A DNA stretch of 64,000 nucleotides from Methanobacteriota archaeon. Lineage in GTDB: Archaea > JAADCQ01 > Methanopyri > Methanopyrales > Methanopyraceae. Positions 44,155-52,792 of this stretch are shown here, one piece after another. Below the pieces are notes generated by a model that saw only the letters and a list, made by a program, of their open reading frames with translations, was not told the DNA's origin and did not search any database. The position numbers were made by a program, and so were the translations under genes. The stretch is from contig JAMOPO010000003.1 in NCBI GenBank assembly GCA_027064425.1, positions 62,001 through 126,000 of the forward strand. Reading direction: 5' to 3'. Positions within the stretch are counted from its first letter, which is position 1; each line of letters starts with the position of its first letter.

Positions 44155-45368
44155 CTCCCCTCACCCGCCCTGCGCTCCAGCTCCTCGATCCGAATGGGCA
44201 GCCGGTCCTCGGGGGATATCTTGCGGATGTACCTGCGCCTGAACCTCGGATCCTGCATCCGGCATCGGTCGCTCCAGCGCTTCCACTCCGGGTGCGAGGT
44301 GAGCCTCTTCCACGCCTTCTTGAGCCCTACCTCGCGCACGTTGCCGAACGAGATCGGGGTAAAGTCGCAGGGGGTTACCTCCCCGTCGTTGGTCACGTGA
44401 CACTGGACGTAGCCCGCGAAGCACCCCGACCCGTGCCGGCTGTTCACGTACGACATCACGGACACGCGCGGGCCCGACCGCTTGTCCCGGTTCCATCGTA
44501 GGTGCAGGTCAACGAGCTCCTCCCGGTGGCGCTTGGACAGGATGACGTCCTCCCGGTGGAGCAGGCGGCCGGTGGGCACGGCGTCGAACACGGTAACCTC
44601 GTGCACACCCAGCCGGGCGGCCAGCCTGAGGAGGTCCTCCACCTTGCCGGTCTCAACGGCCTCCGGGGTGGCGTACGTTGAAATGCCCACGAGCACGCCC
44701 GCATCCAGGCAGGCTCGAATACCCTCCAGGCACCGGTCGAAGAGCCCCGGAACCCCGCGCAGCTCGTCGTGCTCCTCCGGATCGGGGCTGTCGATGCTCA
44801 CGTGGACCGCGTAGACGCCCGCCTCGGCGAGCTCGTCGACCCGCTCCCGCAGGTTGTACCCCGCGGTGAACACCGCTGCGATCGCCTTGTCAGGGTCGAC
44901 GCTCGAGATCAGCTCGGGCAGATCCTCCCTCAGCAGCGGGTCACCTCCGGTGAAGGTCACGTTGTACGTGCCGAGGTCCAGAGCGTCCTCGATGACCTCC
45001 TTCCACTCCTTGGTGGACAGCTCCTTCCGGCTCCTCCGGGCCGCGCTGCAGTGCACGCAGTTGCACGGACACCTGGCGGTCACGGCCATGGTGATGGCCT
45101 CGGGGATCCGGCGCCTGAGCAGCTCGGACTTCAGCCTGGCCTTAATCAGCCGGATGAAAGCCTTGCTGGGGAGCGGGGGTAGGTACAGGGAGAAAACTAT
45201 CCTGTCCTCTAGGACGGCGGCCGGCTTCTCCTCCTCCAGGTGCCTGAGCAGCTTCTTGAGCGGGCTCAAGAGCCTCGCCAGCCGGCCCGAGAGCTCGAAG
45301 CTAACCTCTCCCTCGTTCACCACGGCCTCCAGCCTCACGCCCGGCTTATCGACCAGAGTCACTCGCAA
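44151..45368 (-). CDS. Radical SAM protein with SPASM domain
   Basis: A 405-aa radical SAM enzyme. The SAM cluster motif is CPCNCVHC (about 99-106), and the SAM-binding TFTGGDPLLR is near 138. The C-terminal SPASM region shows CFAGYVQCHVTNDGEVTPC (about 312-330), then FGNV and a last cysteine near 375. SPASM proteins often modify peptides or proteins and carry extra Fe-S clusters. The first 85 residues form a separate domain. TTG at 45366-45368 lies 6 nt after the protease stop, so the genes are co-transcribed. The substrate is unknown. Confidence 0.85.
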   Translation of the reverse strand: MRVTLVDKPGVRLEAVVNEGEVSFELSGRLARLLSPLKKLLRHLEEEKPAAVLEDRIVFSLYLPPLPSKAFIRLIKARLKSELLRRRIPEAITMAVTARCPCNCVHCSAARRSRKELSTKEWKEVIEDALDLGTYNVTFTGGDPLLREDLPELISSVDPDKAIAAVFTAGYNLRERVDELAEAGVYAVHVSIDSPDPEEHDELRGVPGLFDRCLEGIRACLDAGVLVGISTYATPEAVETGKVEDLLRLAARLGVHEVTVFDAVPTGRLLHREDVILSKRHREELVDLHLRWNRDKRSGPRVSVMSYVNSRHGSGCFAGYVQCHVTNDGEVTPCDFTPISFGNVREVGLKKAWKRLTSHPEWKRWSDRCRMQDPRFRRRYIRKISPEDRLPIRIEELERRAGEGS

Positions 45369-45374
45369 GGCGCG

Positions 45375-46448
45375 CTAGAGCCCCAGTCCGCGGTGAGGTA
45401 TCCGAATGTTGAGGATGAGCAGGGCCAGCGCCGCCAGCGTGACCGTGGTCACGATCTTGGAGGCGGCCTCCCGGCCCAGCACCTCGCGAAGCGCCTCCTC
45501 CAGGATCCTTCCCCCGTCCAGGGGCTTGATCGGCAGTAGGTTGGCCACGCCGACACCCAGGGACAGCAGCCCCAGCAGGTTCAGGAAGGCCAGCAGGTCG
45601 ATCGCGACCTCGGACACCCGGTAGCCACCGAAGTTGGGTATCACGTACACGCCCAGCACGGGCCTGCCCCGCCACAGCCTCACCTTAACGCGCTTGGTAC
45701 CCCGATCCGTCTTCACCGTGACCGTCTCGCCGGGCCTGTGACGGCCCACCTCGTTCCTAAGGTCCTGGATAGTGCTCACCTGTTTGCCCTCCACGCTAAC
45801 TATCCGCTCGCCCGGCTCGAGCGGGACGTCCTTGAACACCTTCCCGTGGACGATGACCCCGCTGCCCGCCAGTACGGGGGCGTAGGCGAGCAGGGTCACG
45901 AGCGCCCAGCAGACGAAGTACGTGAGCACGTTGAACGCCGGGCCGGCGCTCAGGATCTCGATGCGGTGCCTAAGCCGGGCCCGCTCGAACTCCTCCCGAT
46001 CCGGCTCGACGAACGCGCCGGGGAAGATCAGGAGCAGGAAAAACCCGACGCGCCGAATCCTGACACCGGTCAGCCGGAGCGCCACCGCGTGCCCCAGCTC
46101 GTGAACGATGAGTATGGTTGCGAGCGACACCGCCCCGGAGACCAGCGGTATCGTCACGCCCGGGAGCAGGGGCACGAACTCGCCACTCCCCGGTCCCGAC
46201 GTCGCGATCCCCCTCACCAGCAGGAACGTCGCCAGGCCGAGCCCGGCCACTCCTATCACCGGGGAGAGCTTAACCAGTACCCGGAGGATCACCCCCGACC
46301 GGCCGCTGACCAGCCGCTCCAGCCCGGGCACCCGGTCGGTGTACTTGTAGAGGACTCCCCACCGGAACTCCATTCCCAGGATCCTGCCCAGACCCGCGGC
46401 GACGGCGATCGCGATCGCCAGCGCCAGGATGGTGCTTACCTCCACCAC
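45375..46448 (-). CDS. Site-2 protease-type M50 membrane metallopeptidase
   Basis: Intramembrane zinc protease, 357 aa, with at least six membrane helices. The active-site motif HELGH spans H116-H120, and the second metal motif (LLPIKPLDGGRIL, with the Asp ligand) is near 304-316. A PDZ domain lies between, about 185-260 (LEPGERIVSVEGKQV...GRHRPGETVTVKT). Such proteases cut membrane-bound regulators or peptides. GTG at 46446-46448 follows GGGGGCGTT. It heads an operon with the SPASM radical SAM gene and is divergent from the nucleotidyltransferase. Confidence 0.9.
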   Translation of the reverse strand: MVEVSTILALAIAIAVAAGLGRILGMEFRWGVLYKYTDRVPGLERLVSGRSGVILRVLVKLSPVIGVAGLGLATFLLVRGIATSGPGSGEFVPLLPGVTIPLVSGAVSLATILIVHELGHAVALRLTGVRIRRVGFFLLLIFPGAFVEPDREEFERARLRHRIEILSAGPAFNVLTYFVCWALVTLLAYAPVLAGSGVIVHGKVFKDVPLEPGERIVSVEGKQVSTIQDLRNEVGRHRPGETVTVKTDRGTKRVKVRLWRGRPVLGVYVIPNFGGYRVSEVAIDLLAFLNLLGLLSLGVGVANLLPIKPLDGGRILEEALREVLGREAASKIVTTVTLAALALLILNIRIPHRGLGL

Positions 46449-46471
46449 AACGCCCCCAGGAGTGATCCACG

Positions 46472-47155
46472 ATGAAGGAGGTCAGGTACTCCGACGAGCG
46501 TTGGAAGCTTCTGGAGAAGCTCCGCGAGAAGGCCCGCCGAGTGGTCGAAACGCTCTCCAACCTGGGGCTGGAGGGCTGGGTGCACGGTAGCGTGGCTCGA
46601 GGTGACGTCAGGAAGGGCAGTGACGTGGACGTGTTCGTCCCCCAACCGGTGTCCCCACACACCGTTGACGCTCTGGTTGAGTCCGCCCCGTACGAGGTCC
46701 TTAAGATTGTGGCCACGCTGCCCACGCCCAGGGACTGCGTCCGGGTCAAGGTCAAGATGGAAGGCGACGTGGAGGTCACCGTCCCCATCACGACACCCTC
46801 GGACCGGGAGCTCGAGTTCTACGACTTCTCCGGTAAGCTGACACCCGAGGCGCTGGACCGGGACGAGCGCGTGCCCGGTGTCAACAAGCAGCTCAGGATG
46901 ATCGAGCCCCGGCCGTGGGGCCACGTCGAGTACTCCATTCTCGGTCGGGAAGGCGAGGTGGCCTCCAAGCTGGGGATCAGCGTGCAGCTCGTCAACGAGC
47001 GGATCAAGGCCCTCACGCGCAGGGATAAAGTAGGTGTCCAGGGGGTCCACGCCAAGGTCGAGGGTCGGCCGGGTGAGCCCACGGTCGAACTGCTCCGGCG
47101 GCTGGCCCGGAGCAACCCCAAGGCGGCGGAGAAGCTCTCGGACCTGGGGGTGTAA
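46472..47155 (+). CDS. Polymerase-beta-fold nucleotidyltransferase
   Basis: A 227-aa protein with the nucleotidyltransferase motif GSVARGDVRKGSDVDVFV (about 39-56, GS...DxD) and a third acidic residue expected near 85-95 (GDVEVTV). The C-terminal half has a winged-helix-like segment (SKLGISVQLVNERIKALTRRD, split at about 167-187). It resembles archaeal stand-alone nucleotidyltransferases of unknown target rather than CCA-adding enzyme, which is much larger. ATG at 46472 with AGGAGTGAT upstream. The next gene starts 2 nt after its stop. Confidence 0.75.
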   Translation: MKEVRYSDERWKLLEKLREKARRVVETLSNLGLEGWVHGSVARGDVRKGSDVDVFVPQPVSPHTVDALVESAPYEVLKIVATLPTPRDCVRVKVKMEGDVEVTVPITTPSDRELEFYDFSGKLTPEALDRDERVPGVNKQLRMIEPRPWGHVEYSILGREGEVASKLGISVQLVNERIKALTRRDKVGVQGVHAKVEGRPGEPTVELLRRLARSNPKAAEKLSDLGV

Positions 47156-47157
47156 CC

Positions 47158-47781
47158 GTGGGAACCGTCACACCGGAGGATCCGCGCATCCGGTTGCTCC
47201 TGTCCTTCGTCGGTTACGCGAAGGATCGGGCGTCCTCCGGCGCCTACTCCGACGTGAACCGGCGCCAGCTATTGGAGGTCCTGGAGAAGCTTGAGTCCAA
47301 GCTGCAGGAGATCCGCTACTCGTACCTACCATCGAGCCAGGTCGCTGAGGAGCTCTCCGGGCTGCGCTCGGAGCTCGAGGACGCCGCGAATCCGGAGGAG
47401 CCCGACCTCCGCTGGCTGCTCGAGTACCTGGAGCACGCCGATCGCCTGTTCGAGCGCGAGGCCGAGGATGAGGCCGACGCCGTGCTGTGCACGGTGTGTG
47501 AGGTGCTGAGCGTGCGAGACCACCCGGAGGCCGACAACCTCTGGATCACGACCGTGAACGCCGGGGACTTCGGTAAGAGGACCGTGGTGACGAACCTCGA
47601 GGATGTGGATGAGGGGGACTCGATGGCGCTGGCCCTGCTCCCGCCGCGGGAGTTCATGGGGGTCGTCAGCGAGGGGATGTTCTGCGGTGAGGCCGAGGGT
47701 GACCCCGGAGAAATCATAGAGCCCCCTGACCGTGGCGAGGTCCGAAGCGCGGTGATGGAGTGGTTGGAGGGGGAGCGATGA
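47158..47781 (+). CDS. tRNA-binding (EMAP/MetRS-C-type OB fold) domain protein
   Basis: A 207-aa protein. The N-terminal 100 residues are helical and acidic. The second half (about 108-205) has the tRNA-binding OB-fold pattern: VCEVLSVRDHPEADNLWITTV, then TVVTNLEDVDEGDSMALALL and the signature MGVVSEGMFCG. Such domains are fused to MetRS or PheRS, or act as stand-alone tRNA-binding helpers. GTG at 47158; the stop overlaps the next gene as ATGA. LysRS follows shortly, so a translation role is plausible. Confidence 0.82.
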   Translation: MGTVTPEDPRIRLLLSFVGYAKDRASSGAYSDVNRRQLLEVLEKLESKLQEIRYSYLPSSQVAEELSGLRSELEDAANPEEPDLRWLLEYLEHADRLFEREAEDEADAVLCTVCEVLSVRDHPEADNLWITTVNAGDFGKRTVVTNLEDVDEGDSMALALLPPREFMGVVSEGMFCGEAEGDPGEIIEPPDRGEVRSAVMEWLEGER

Positions 47782-48197
47782 CGATGGTTGACCCGGAGGA
47801 CCTGACCTACCGCGAAAAGCTCGTCCTGCTGGCCCTGTACGAGGAGTTCGACGGTGGCCCGGCCGGCGTGAAGAGGCTGGCGCCGGTGGTCCACATGGAC
47901 AAGACCAAGGTGGCGCGGGCGCTCAACGAGCTCGAAGAGAAGGGGCTGGTCGAGTTCGAGCACATGAAGGGCCGGTGGCTCACCGAGGAGGGCGAGAAGG
48001 TCGCTAAGGAGATCTCCAAGGAGATGGACCTTCCGAAGGACGAGGGACCGTACCAGTGCTCCGAGTGCGGTCGGAAGTACAAGCACCTGCGGCTGAAGTG
48101 CGCGGTCTGCGGTGGTGAGATCGAGGTCAACAAGGATCATCCAGACGCGGCCAAGGCGGAGTGGAACCTGGAGCGCGCTCGGAAGGGATACCTCTAA
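47778..48197 (+). CDS. Winged-helix and zinc-ribbon protein
   Basis: A 139-aa protein with an N-terminal MarR/winged-helix domain (about 10-80, LVLLALYEEF...ALNELEEKGLVEFEHMKGRW split across helices). A C2C2 zinc ribbon follows (about 92-115, CSECG...CAVCG). It could be a transcription regulator or an RNA-associated factor. ATG at 47778 overlaps the stop of the tRNA-binding gene; a GTG at 47760 is less likely. The 44-nt gap before lysS contains a partial inverted repeat. Confidence 0.75.
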   Translation: MTMVDPEDLTYREKLVLLALYEEFDGGPAGVKRLAPVVHMDKTKVARALNELEEKGLVEFEHMKGRWLTEEGEKVAKEISKEMDLPKDEGPYQCSECGRKYKHLRLKCAVCGGEIEVNKDHPDAAKAEWNLERARKGYL

Positions 48198-48241
48198 TCC
48201 CTCCCCACGCGCCCGCGCAATCGTTCTTGGGGAGCTAACGT

Positions 48242-49891
48242 TTGAAGGAGCACTGGGCGGAGGTGAAGGCGCGGGAGGTTGAGAAGCACCTCGAGGAGCA
48301 CGGGTTAGAGGAGGTAGTCGTAGCGAGCGGCGCCTCGACCTCCGGCCGGCTGCACGTGGGCAACGCCCGGGACGTCCTCACCGCGGACGCCGTGGCCCGG
48401 GTGCTGGAGGAGCGAGGGCACGACGTTCGGGTGATCTGGGTCTCCGACGACGTGGACCCGCTGCGCAGGATCCCTCGGGACCTCCAGGACGAGCTCGACG
48501 AGGAGTACCTCGGCGTCCCCTACAAGGCCATCCCACTCGAGGACGGCACCCCTTACTCCGACCATTGGGCCGAGCGGTTCGTCCGCGAGCTGCGCGAGTT
48601 CGGCGTCGACGTCGACTGGGTATCCTCCGCCGAGCTGTACACGGAGGAGGAGTTCGCGGAGCTGGTCCGGCAGGCCGTGCGTGACTACTACGAGAACGGA
48701 CGACTCAAGTCCATCTTCCGCCGGTTCGGTCTCAAAGAGGCCCGCGTGTACATGCCCATCTGCGAGCGGTGCGGTCGCATCGCTACAACTCGGGTTAAGT
48801 CCATCGACGGATGGGAGATCGAGTACGTCTGCGAGGGTCGTCACCGCGTGGGCGACGCCGTGCTCGAGGGCTGCGGTCACCGCGGCAGGCTCGACCTCCG
48901 GACGCCGATCGAGGTGAACGACCTCGAGGTCCCTCCGGGCAAGCTGGGCTGGAAGGTGGAGTGGCCTACCAGATGGTACTACCTTGGCGTCGCCTGCGAG
49001 CCGTTCGGTAAAGACCACTACGTGTCCGGCGGGTCCTACGAGGTCGGCTCTGAGATCGTGGAGGAGCTCTTCGACTTCCCGGCCCCGGTGCCGGTGCCGT
49101 ACGAGTGGATCACGCTGGAAGGGAAGGCGATGTCCTCCTCCAAGGGGCACTACGCGACCCTGTCCGACTGGGCGGAGGTGTGCCACCGTGAGGTCCTTCG
49201 CTACTTCGTGCTCAGGAGCAAGCCGCTCAAGCACCTCGACCTCGACCTGAGGTTCGGGCTGCTCCAGCTCGTGGACGACTACGACGAGCTGGAGGCCAAG
49301 TACTTCAACGGCGAGGCGGACGAGCGGGAGCGCCGACTGTACGAGCTCACGCGCGTGGACGGCGTGCCCGAGGAGTGCCCACCGCACGTCCCGTTCCGGT
49401 TCTGCGCCGTCGTCGTTCAGGTGCTCGACATCCGAGGCGAGGTGGGCGAGGAGGAGCTAGAGCGGGCCGTCCGCGTGTTCCGCAGGACGGGGCATCTCGA
49501 GGAGGAGCCCGAGGGCTTCGGGCGTGAGTGGCTGAGGGAGCGGCTGGAGAAGGCGGCCCGGTGGGTGGACCGGTACGCGCCCGAGGAGGTCCGGTTCCGG
49601 GTGCGCGAGGAGCCGGAACCCGTGGAGCTGGACGAGGCGGAGCGCGAGTTCCTGCGGACCCTGCTGAGGCGGCTGGAGGAGGTCGAGTCCGAGGATCCGT
49701 CCGAGCTGCAGCGCGCGTTCTTCGACGCCGCCCGGGACGCCGGACTTAAGCCCGGCCGCGCCTTCCGGGCCTTCTACCGCGTAGTCATCGGGAAGGACAG
49801 GGGCCCGAGGGCCGGAACGCTCACAGCGGCCGTGGGGGTGGATCGGATTTCGGAGCTGATAAGGGGCTGCCTCGAGGCTTCCGGAGGCTAG
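48242..49891 (+). CDS. lysS: Lysyl-tRNA synthetase, class I
   Basis: Class I LysRS, found in archaea and a few bacteria, charges tRNA-Lys. The 549-aa protein has the HIGH-equivalent HVGN in STSGRLHVGNARD (about 29-41). The KMSKS-equivalent is MSSSK near 297. A cysteine-rich insertion (CERCG...CEGRH, about 176-205) fits the zinc site. A C-terminal helical anticodon-binding cage ends the chain. TTG at 48242. The upstream gap has CAATCGTTCTTGGGGAG, a partial relative of the 25-bp inverted repeat. Confidence 0.96.
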   Translation: MKEHWAEVKAREVEKHLEEHGLEEVVVASGASTSGRLHVGNARDVLTADAVARVLEERGHDVRVIWVSDDVDPLRRIPRDLQDELDEEYLGVPYKAIPLEDGTPYSDHWAERFVRELREFGVDVDWVSSAELYTEEEFAELVRQAVRDYYENGRLKSIFRRFGLKEARVYMPICERCGRIATTRVKSIDGWEIEYVCEGRHRVGDAVLEGCGHRGRLDLRTPIEVNDLEVPPGKLGWKVEWPTRWYYLGVACEPFGKDHYVSGGSYEVGSEIVEELFDFPAPVPVPYEWITLEGKAMSSSKGHYATLSDWAEVCHREVLRYFVLRSKPLKHLDLDLRFGLLQLVDDYDELEAKYFNGEADERERRLYELTRVDGVPEECPPHVPFRFCAVVVQVLDIRGEVGEEELERAVRVFRRTGHLEEEPEGFGREWLRERLEKAARWVDRYAPEEVRFRVREEPEPVELDEAEREFLRTLLRRLEEVESEDPSELQRAFFDAARDAGLKPGRAFRAFYRVVIGKDRGPRAGTLTAAVGVDRISELIRGCLEASGG

Positions 49892-49893
49892 AC

Positions 49894-50973
49894 ACGGAGA
49901 ACGTCGTCCGCGGTGAGCTGCCCAAAGGCTGCCGGCTCTGCGTCAAGGGCGCCAAGCTGGTGGTCTTCATCACCGGCGAGTGCGAGCGGGGCTGCTGGTA
50001 CTGTCCCGTCTCCCCAGAGCGCAAGGGCCGGGACGTGATGTACGCCAACGAGCGGCCGGTGCGCGGCGAGCGGGACCTGCTGGAGGAGGCGGAAATTATG
50101 GACGCCAAGGGGGCCAGCCTGACGGGAGGCGACATCACCCTGCGGCTCGACCGCTGCGAGGAGGTGGTAACCACCCTGAAGGGCGAGTTCGGTGAGGACT
50201 TCCACGTCCACGCGTACGTGCCGGCGGAGTCCGTGAGCCGAGAGGCGCTCGACAGGCTCTCGGAGGCTGGCCTCGACGAGCTCCGGATCCACCCGTCCTT
50301 TAACGAGGACATCAACGAGCGGGCCGCCCGGTTGGCCTCAGAGTACGACTGGGACGCTGGATTCGAGATGCCCGCGATCCCCGGTCGGGAGGACTGGATC
50401 GTGGAGGTGGCGAGGCTGTCGGAGCGGCACGGGCTGGACTTCTTGAACGTTAACGAGCTCGAGTTCACCGAGTCGAACGCCGAGGAGCTCAAGGTGCGCG
50501 GGTTCAAGCGGGTGAGCGAGGACTCCGACGCCGTGCAGGGCAGCGAGGAAACGGCGATAAGGGGTCTCGCCAGGGCCGCGAAGGAGGTCTCCATCACGCT
50601 GCATTACTGCCCGTCCGTCGTTAAAGACTCCGTCCAGCTGCGCGAGCGGCTCAAGCGAACCGCCCTGAACGTGGCGGAGGAGCACGAGATGGTCGACGAG
50701 GACGGCCTGATCGTCCGCGGAGAGATTAGAGTGAAATCCGGCGACCCGGAGGACGTCGCCCGGGTGCTGACGGAGATCCTGGAGGTGCCGGAGGAGTGGG
50801 TGAGGGTGCGCACGGACCGGGTGGAGGTGAAGCCCGTAGTCCTGGAGGAGCTGGCCGACCTCCTGGACGACATCGCCGAGGCGGCCGGGTGCGAGCTCGA
50901 GGCCGTGATCGTTCGGGAGTACCCGACGTGGGACCGGACCGTGGTGGAGGTGTGGCCGGTTGGGGGTGAGTGA
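49894..50973 (+). CDS. Radical SAM protein (COG2108-like), apparent ACG start
   Basis: Radical SAM enzyme related to PFL-activating enzymes, 359 aa with this start. The cluster motif is CERGCWYC (near residue 29-36 from ACG). SLTGGDITLR and a C-terminal acidic region follow. The conserved lead-in RGELPKGCRLCVKGAKLVVF lies upstream of the first standard start (GTG 49960), so initiation must be earlier. The only ribosome-binding-site-positioned codon is ACG at 49894: GGAGG at 49883-49887, then 6 nt. It lies 2 nt after the lysS stop. No ATG, GTG or TTG is in frame between the upstream stop and 49960. The substrate is unknown. Confidence 0.72.
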   Translation, partial: TENVVRGELPKGCRLCVKGAKLVVFITGECERGCWYCPVSPERKGRDVMYANERPVRGERDLLEEAEIMDAKGASLTGGDITLRLDRCEEVVTTLKGEFGEDFHVHAYVPAESVSREALDRLSEAGLDELRIHPSFNEDINERAARLASEYDWDAGFEMPAIPGREDWIVEVARLSERHGLDFLNVNELEFTESNAEELKVRGFKRVSEDSDAVQGSEETAIRGLARAAKEVSITLHYCPSVVKDSVQLRERLKRTALNVAEEHEMVDEDGLIVRGEIRVKSGDPEDVARVLTEILEVPEEWVRVRTDRVEVKPVVLEELADLLDDIAEAAGCELEAVIVREYPTWDRTVVEVWPVGGE

Positions 50974-51483
50974 GTGACCCGGAGGAGGGGGAGGATCTCG
51001 GCCCGGACGCTGCGGCACGTCGGCCGGGTCTGGCGGGTGGCGATGTACGCCGGCTCCGTCCTGACGATCCTGCTGATCGCCCTCCTCACCGTGACGTCCA
51101 TCAGCCAGTACAGCTACGAGGCCCAGGTCCTGCTGTTCGGTAACTACGCGGACCAGCTGAAGCACATCAACGCGGAGTACGAGCGGCTGAGAGTGGAGTT
51201 CATGAAGACCAACGAGAGACTTCGGACGCTGCGAGAGATGTACCCGATCCCGGGCCCGGAGCTGCACCGCGTCGAGAAGATCAGGGCTAAGGCGTCGCTG
51301 GAGCTCGCCTCCCTAAACGAGAAGCGCAAGGATGCGGAGTTCGCGGTGTACGTCATGCACGACCCGGCAACGTCGGACGTCAAGATCGGCGAGTGCCTGG
51401 CGGAGCTAAGGAGGGCCAGGATGGCCGTCAGGGCCTTCGCTAGGGCGGTCAACGAGCTTGAGAACAAGTACGCACGCGGCTGA
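50974..51483 (+). CDS. Single-pass membrane protein with coiled coil, unknown function
   Basis: A 169-aa protein with a basic N-terminus (about 1-22), one membrane helix (about 24-45, AMYAGSVLTILLIALLTV) and a long charged coiled coil (about 55-105 and 130-165). No family is recognised. GTG at 50974 directly follows the stop of the radical SAM gene, so the two are co-transcribed. The 3' end overlaps the possible start of the next radical SAM gene by 26 nt. Confidence 0.65.
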   Translation: MTRRRGRISARTLRHVGRVWRVAMYAGSVLTILLIALLTVTSISQYSYEAQVLLFGNYADQLKHINAEYERLRVEFMKTNERLRTLREMYPIPGPELHRVEKIRAKASLELASLNEKRKDAEFAVYVMHDPATSDVKIGECLAELRRARMAVRAFARAVNELENKYARG

Positions 51484-52780
51484 CCGAGCGGAGGTCGAGC
51501 TGGGAGCCATCCACGAACGGCTCGACGTGAGGTTGGAGGACAGGCGCCTCAAGTTCACCCTGTACGACCTGATCGAGTTCGAGGTCGACCCCTCGGAGCT
51601 CGCCCGGATGGTCTCCGCCCTGCTCTCCCGGATCGAGCGGCGGCACGTACCGGCCAGCGTCGACGGGACCCGGGTCGCGGCATCCACCGACCGGAGAACC
51701 CTCAAGGAGGTCCTCCAGCAGCTGATCTCACGGCTCGCCGGGGAGGCCGGGACCCACGCTCACACCCGCCGCCGCCTGATTTACATTTCGGAATCCTCCG
51801 GCATCCCCCTCATCGGTCACTCCGCCTTCGGCATCATCGATCGGGGTACCAACGTGCTTCAGGTCCGCCCCATCACCGGGTGCAACCTCTGCTGCATCTA
51901 CTGCAGCGTGGACGAGGGGTGGGTGTCGCGCACCCGCTGGCGGGACTTCATGGTGGACCCGGACTACCTGCTGGACTGGTTCCGGGAGATCGCCGACTTC
52001 AAGGGGGAAGGGGTCGAGGCCCACATCGACGGACAGGGCGAGCCGACCCTGTACCCGTTCCTACCAGATCTAGTGCAAGGGTTGAAGGAGCATCCCAACG
52101 TCGACGTCGTCTCCATGCAAACCAACGCCGTCCCGCTGGACGAGGACTACGTCGACGAGCTCGTCGAGGCGGGCTTGGACCGGTTTAACGTCAGCATCAA
52201 CAGCCTGGACCCGAAGAAGGCGCGCGCGATGGCCGGCTCGAAGGACTACGACGTCCGGCACGTGATGCGAATCGCCGAGTACATCGCCAAGGAGACCCGC
52301 GCGGACGTGCTCCTGGCGCCCCTGTGGCTGCCCGGGTACAACGACGAGGACATCGTGGAGATCATCGAGTTCGCGGTCGAGATCGGGGCGGGCGAGCGGT
52401 GGCCACCGCTCGGGATCCAGAACTACCTGGAGTACCGGTTCGGTCGGAGGCCCAAGTTCTTGCGCAGGGTCGTCCCGATGAAGGAGTTTTACCGGTGGCT
52501 TCGAGAGCTCGAGCGTAAGACGGGGGTCAGACCGCTGGTGCTGAAACCCGAGCACTTCGGTACGGAACCGCGGAAGTCCCTCCCCAAGCCCTTCCGCCGC
52601 GGCGACAGGGTTCAGGCGGAGGTCGTGTCGGAGGGGCGCATTCGAGGCGAGATGATCGCCCGGGCCTCGGACCGCGTGATCGCGGTCCCGGACTCCGCCA
52701 AGAAATTAAGCGTGGGTGACGTCGTGGAGCTGCGGATAACTCGGGATAAGCACAACATCTTCGTGGGGGAGCTCGCGTAG
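51458..52780 (+). CDS. Radical SAM protein with C-terminal TRAM domain
   Basis: A 440-aa radical SAM enzyme. The cluster motif CNLCCIYC is near residue 145-152, followed by GQGEPTLYPFLPDLV near 193. The last 60 residues form a TRAM-type RNA-binding domain (RRGDRVQAEVVSEGR...GDVVELRITRDKHNIF). TRAM with radical SAM suggests an RNA-modification enzyme, but the N-terminal 130 residues are unlike MiaB. TTG at 51458 is the outermost start; a CTG at 51500 with GGAGG 5 nt before is an alternative. Confidence 0.8.
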   Translation: MRTSTHAADRAEVELGAIHERLDVRLEDRRLKFTLYDLIEFEVDPSELARMVSALLSRIERRHVPASVDGTRVAASTDRRTLKEVLQQLISRLAGEAGTHAHTRRRLIYISESSGIPLIGHSAFGIIDRGTNVLQVRPITGCNLCCIYCSVDEGWVSRTRWRDFMVDPDYLLDWFREIADFKGEGVEAHIDGQGEPTLYPFLPDLVQGLKEHPNVDVVSMQTNAVPLDEDYVDELVEAGLDRFNVSINSLDPKKARAMAGSKDYDVRHVMRIAEYIAKETRADVLLAPLWLPGYNDEDIVEIIEFAVEIGAGERWPPLGIQNYLEYRFGRRPKFLRRVVPMKEFYRWLRELERKTGVRPLVLKPEHFGTEPRKSLPKPFRRGDRVQAEVVSEGRIRGEMIARASDRVIAVPDSAKKLSVGDVVELRITRDKHNIFVGELA

Positions 52781-52792
52781 GGGGGCGCTCGC

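Noticed and set aside
48215-48241. A third copy of the stable-RNA-associated inverted repeat before lysS
   Set aside because: Only CGTT and AACG can pair around a longer loop, and no RNA gene is adjacent.
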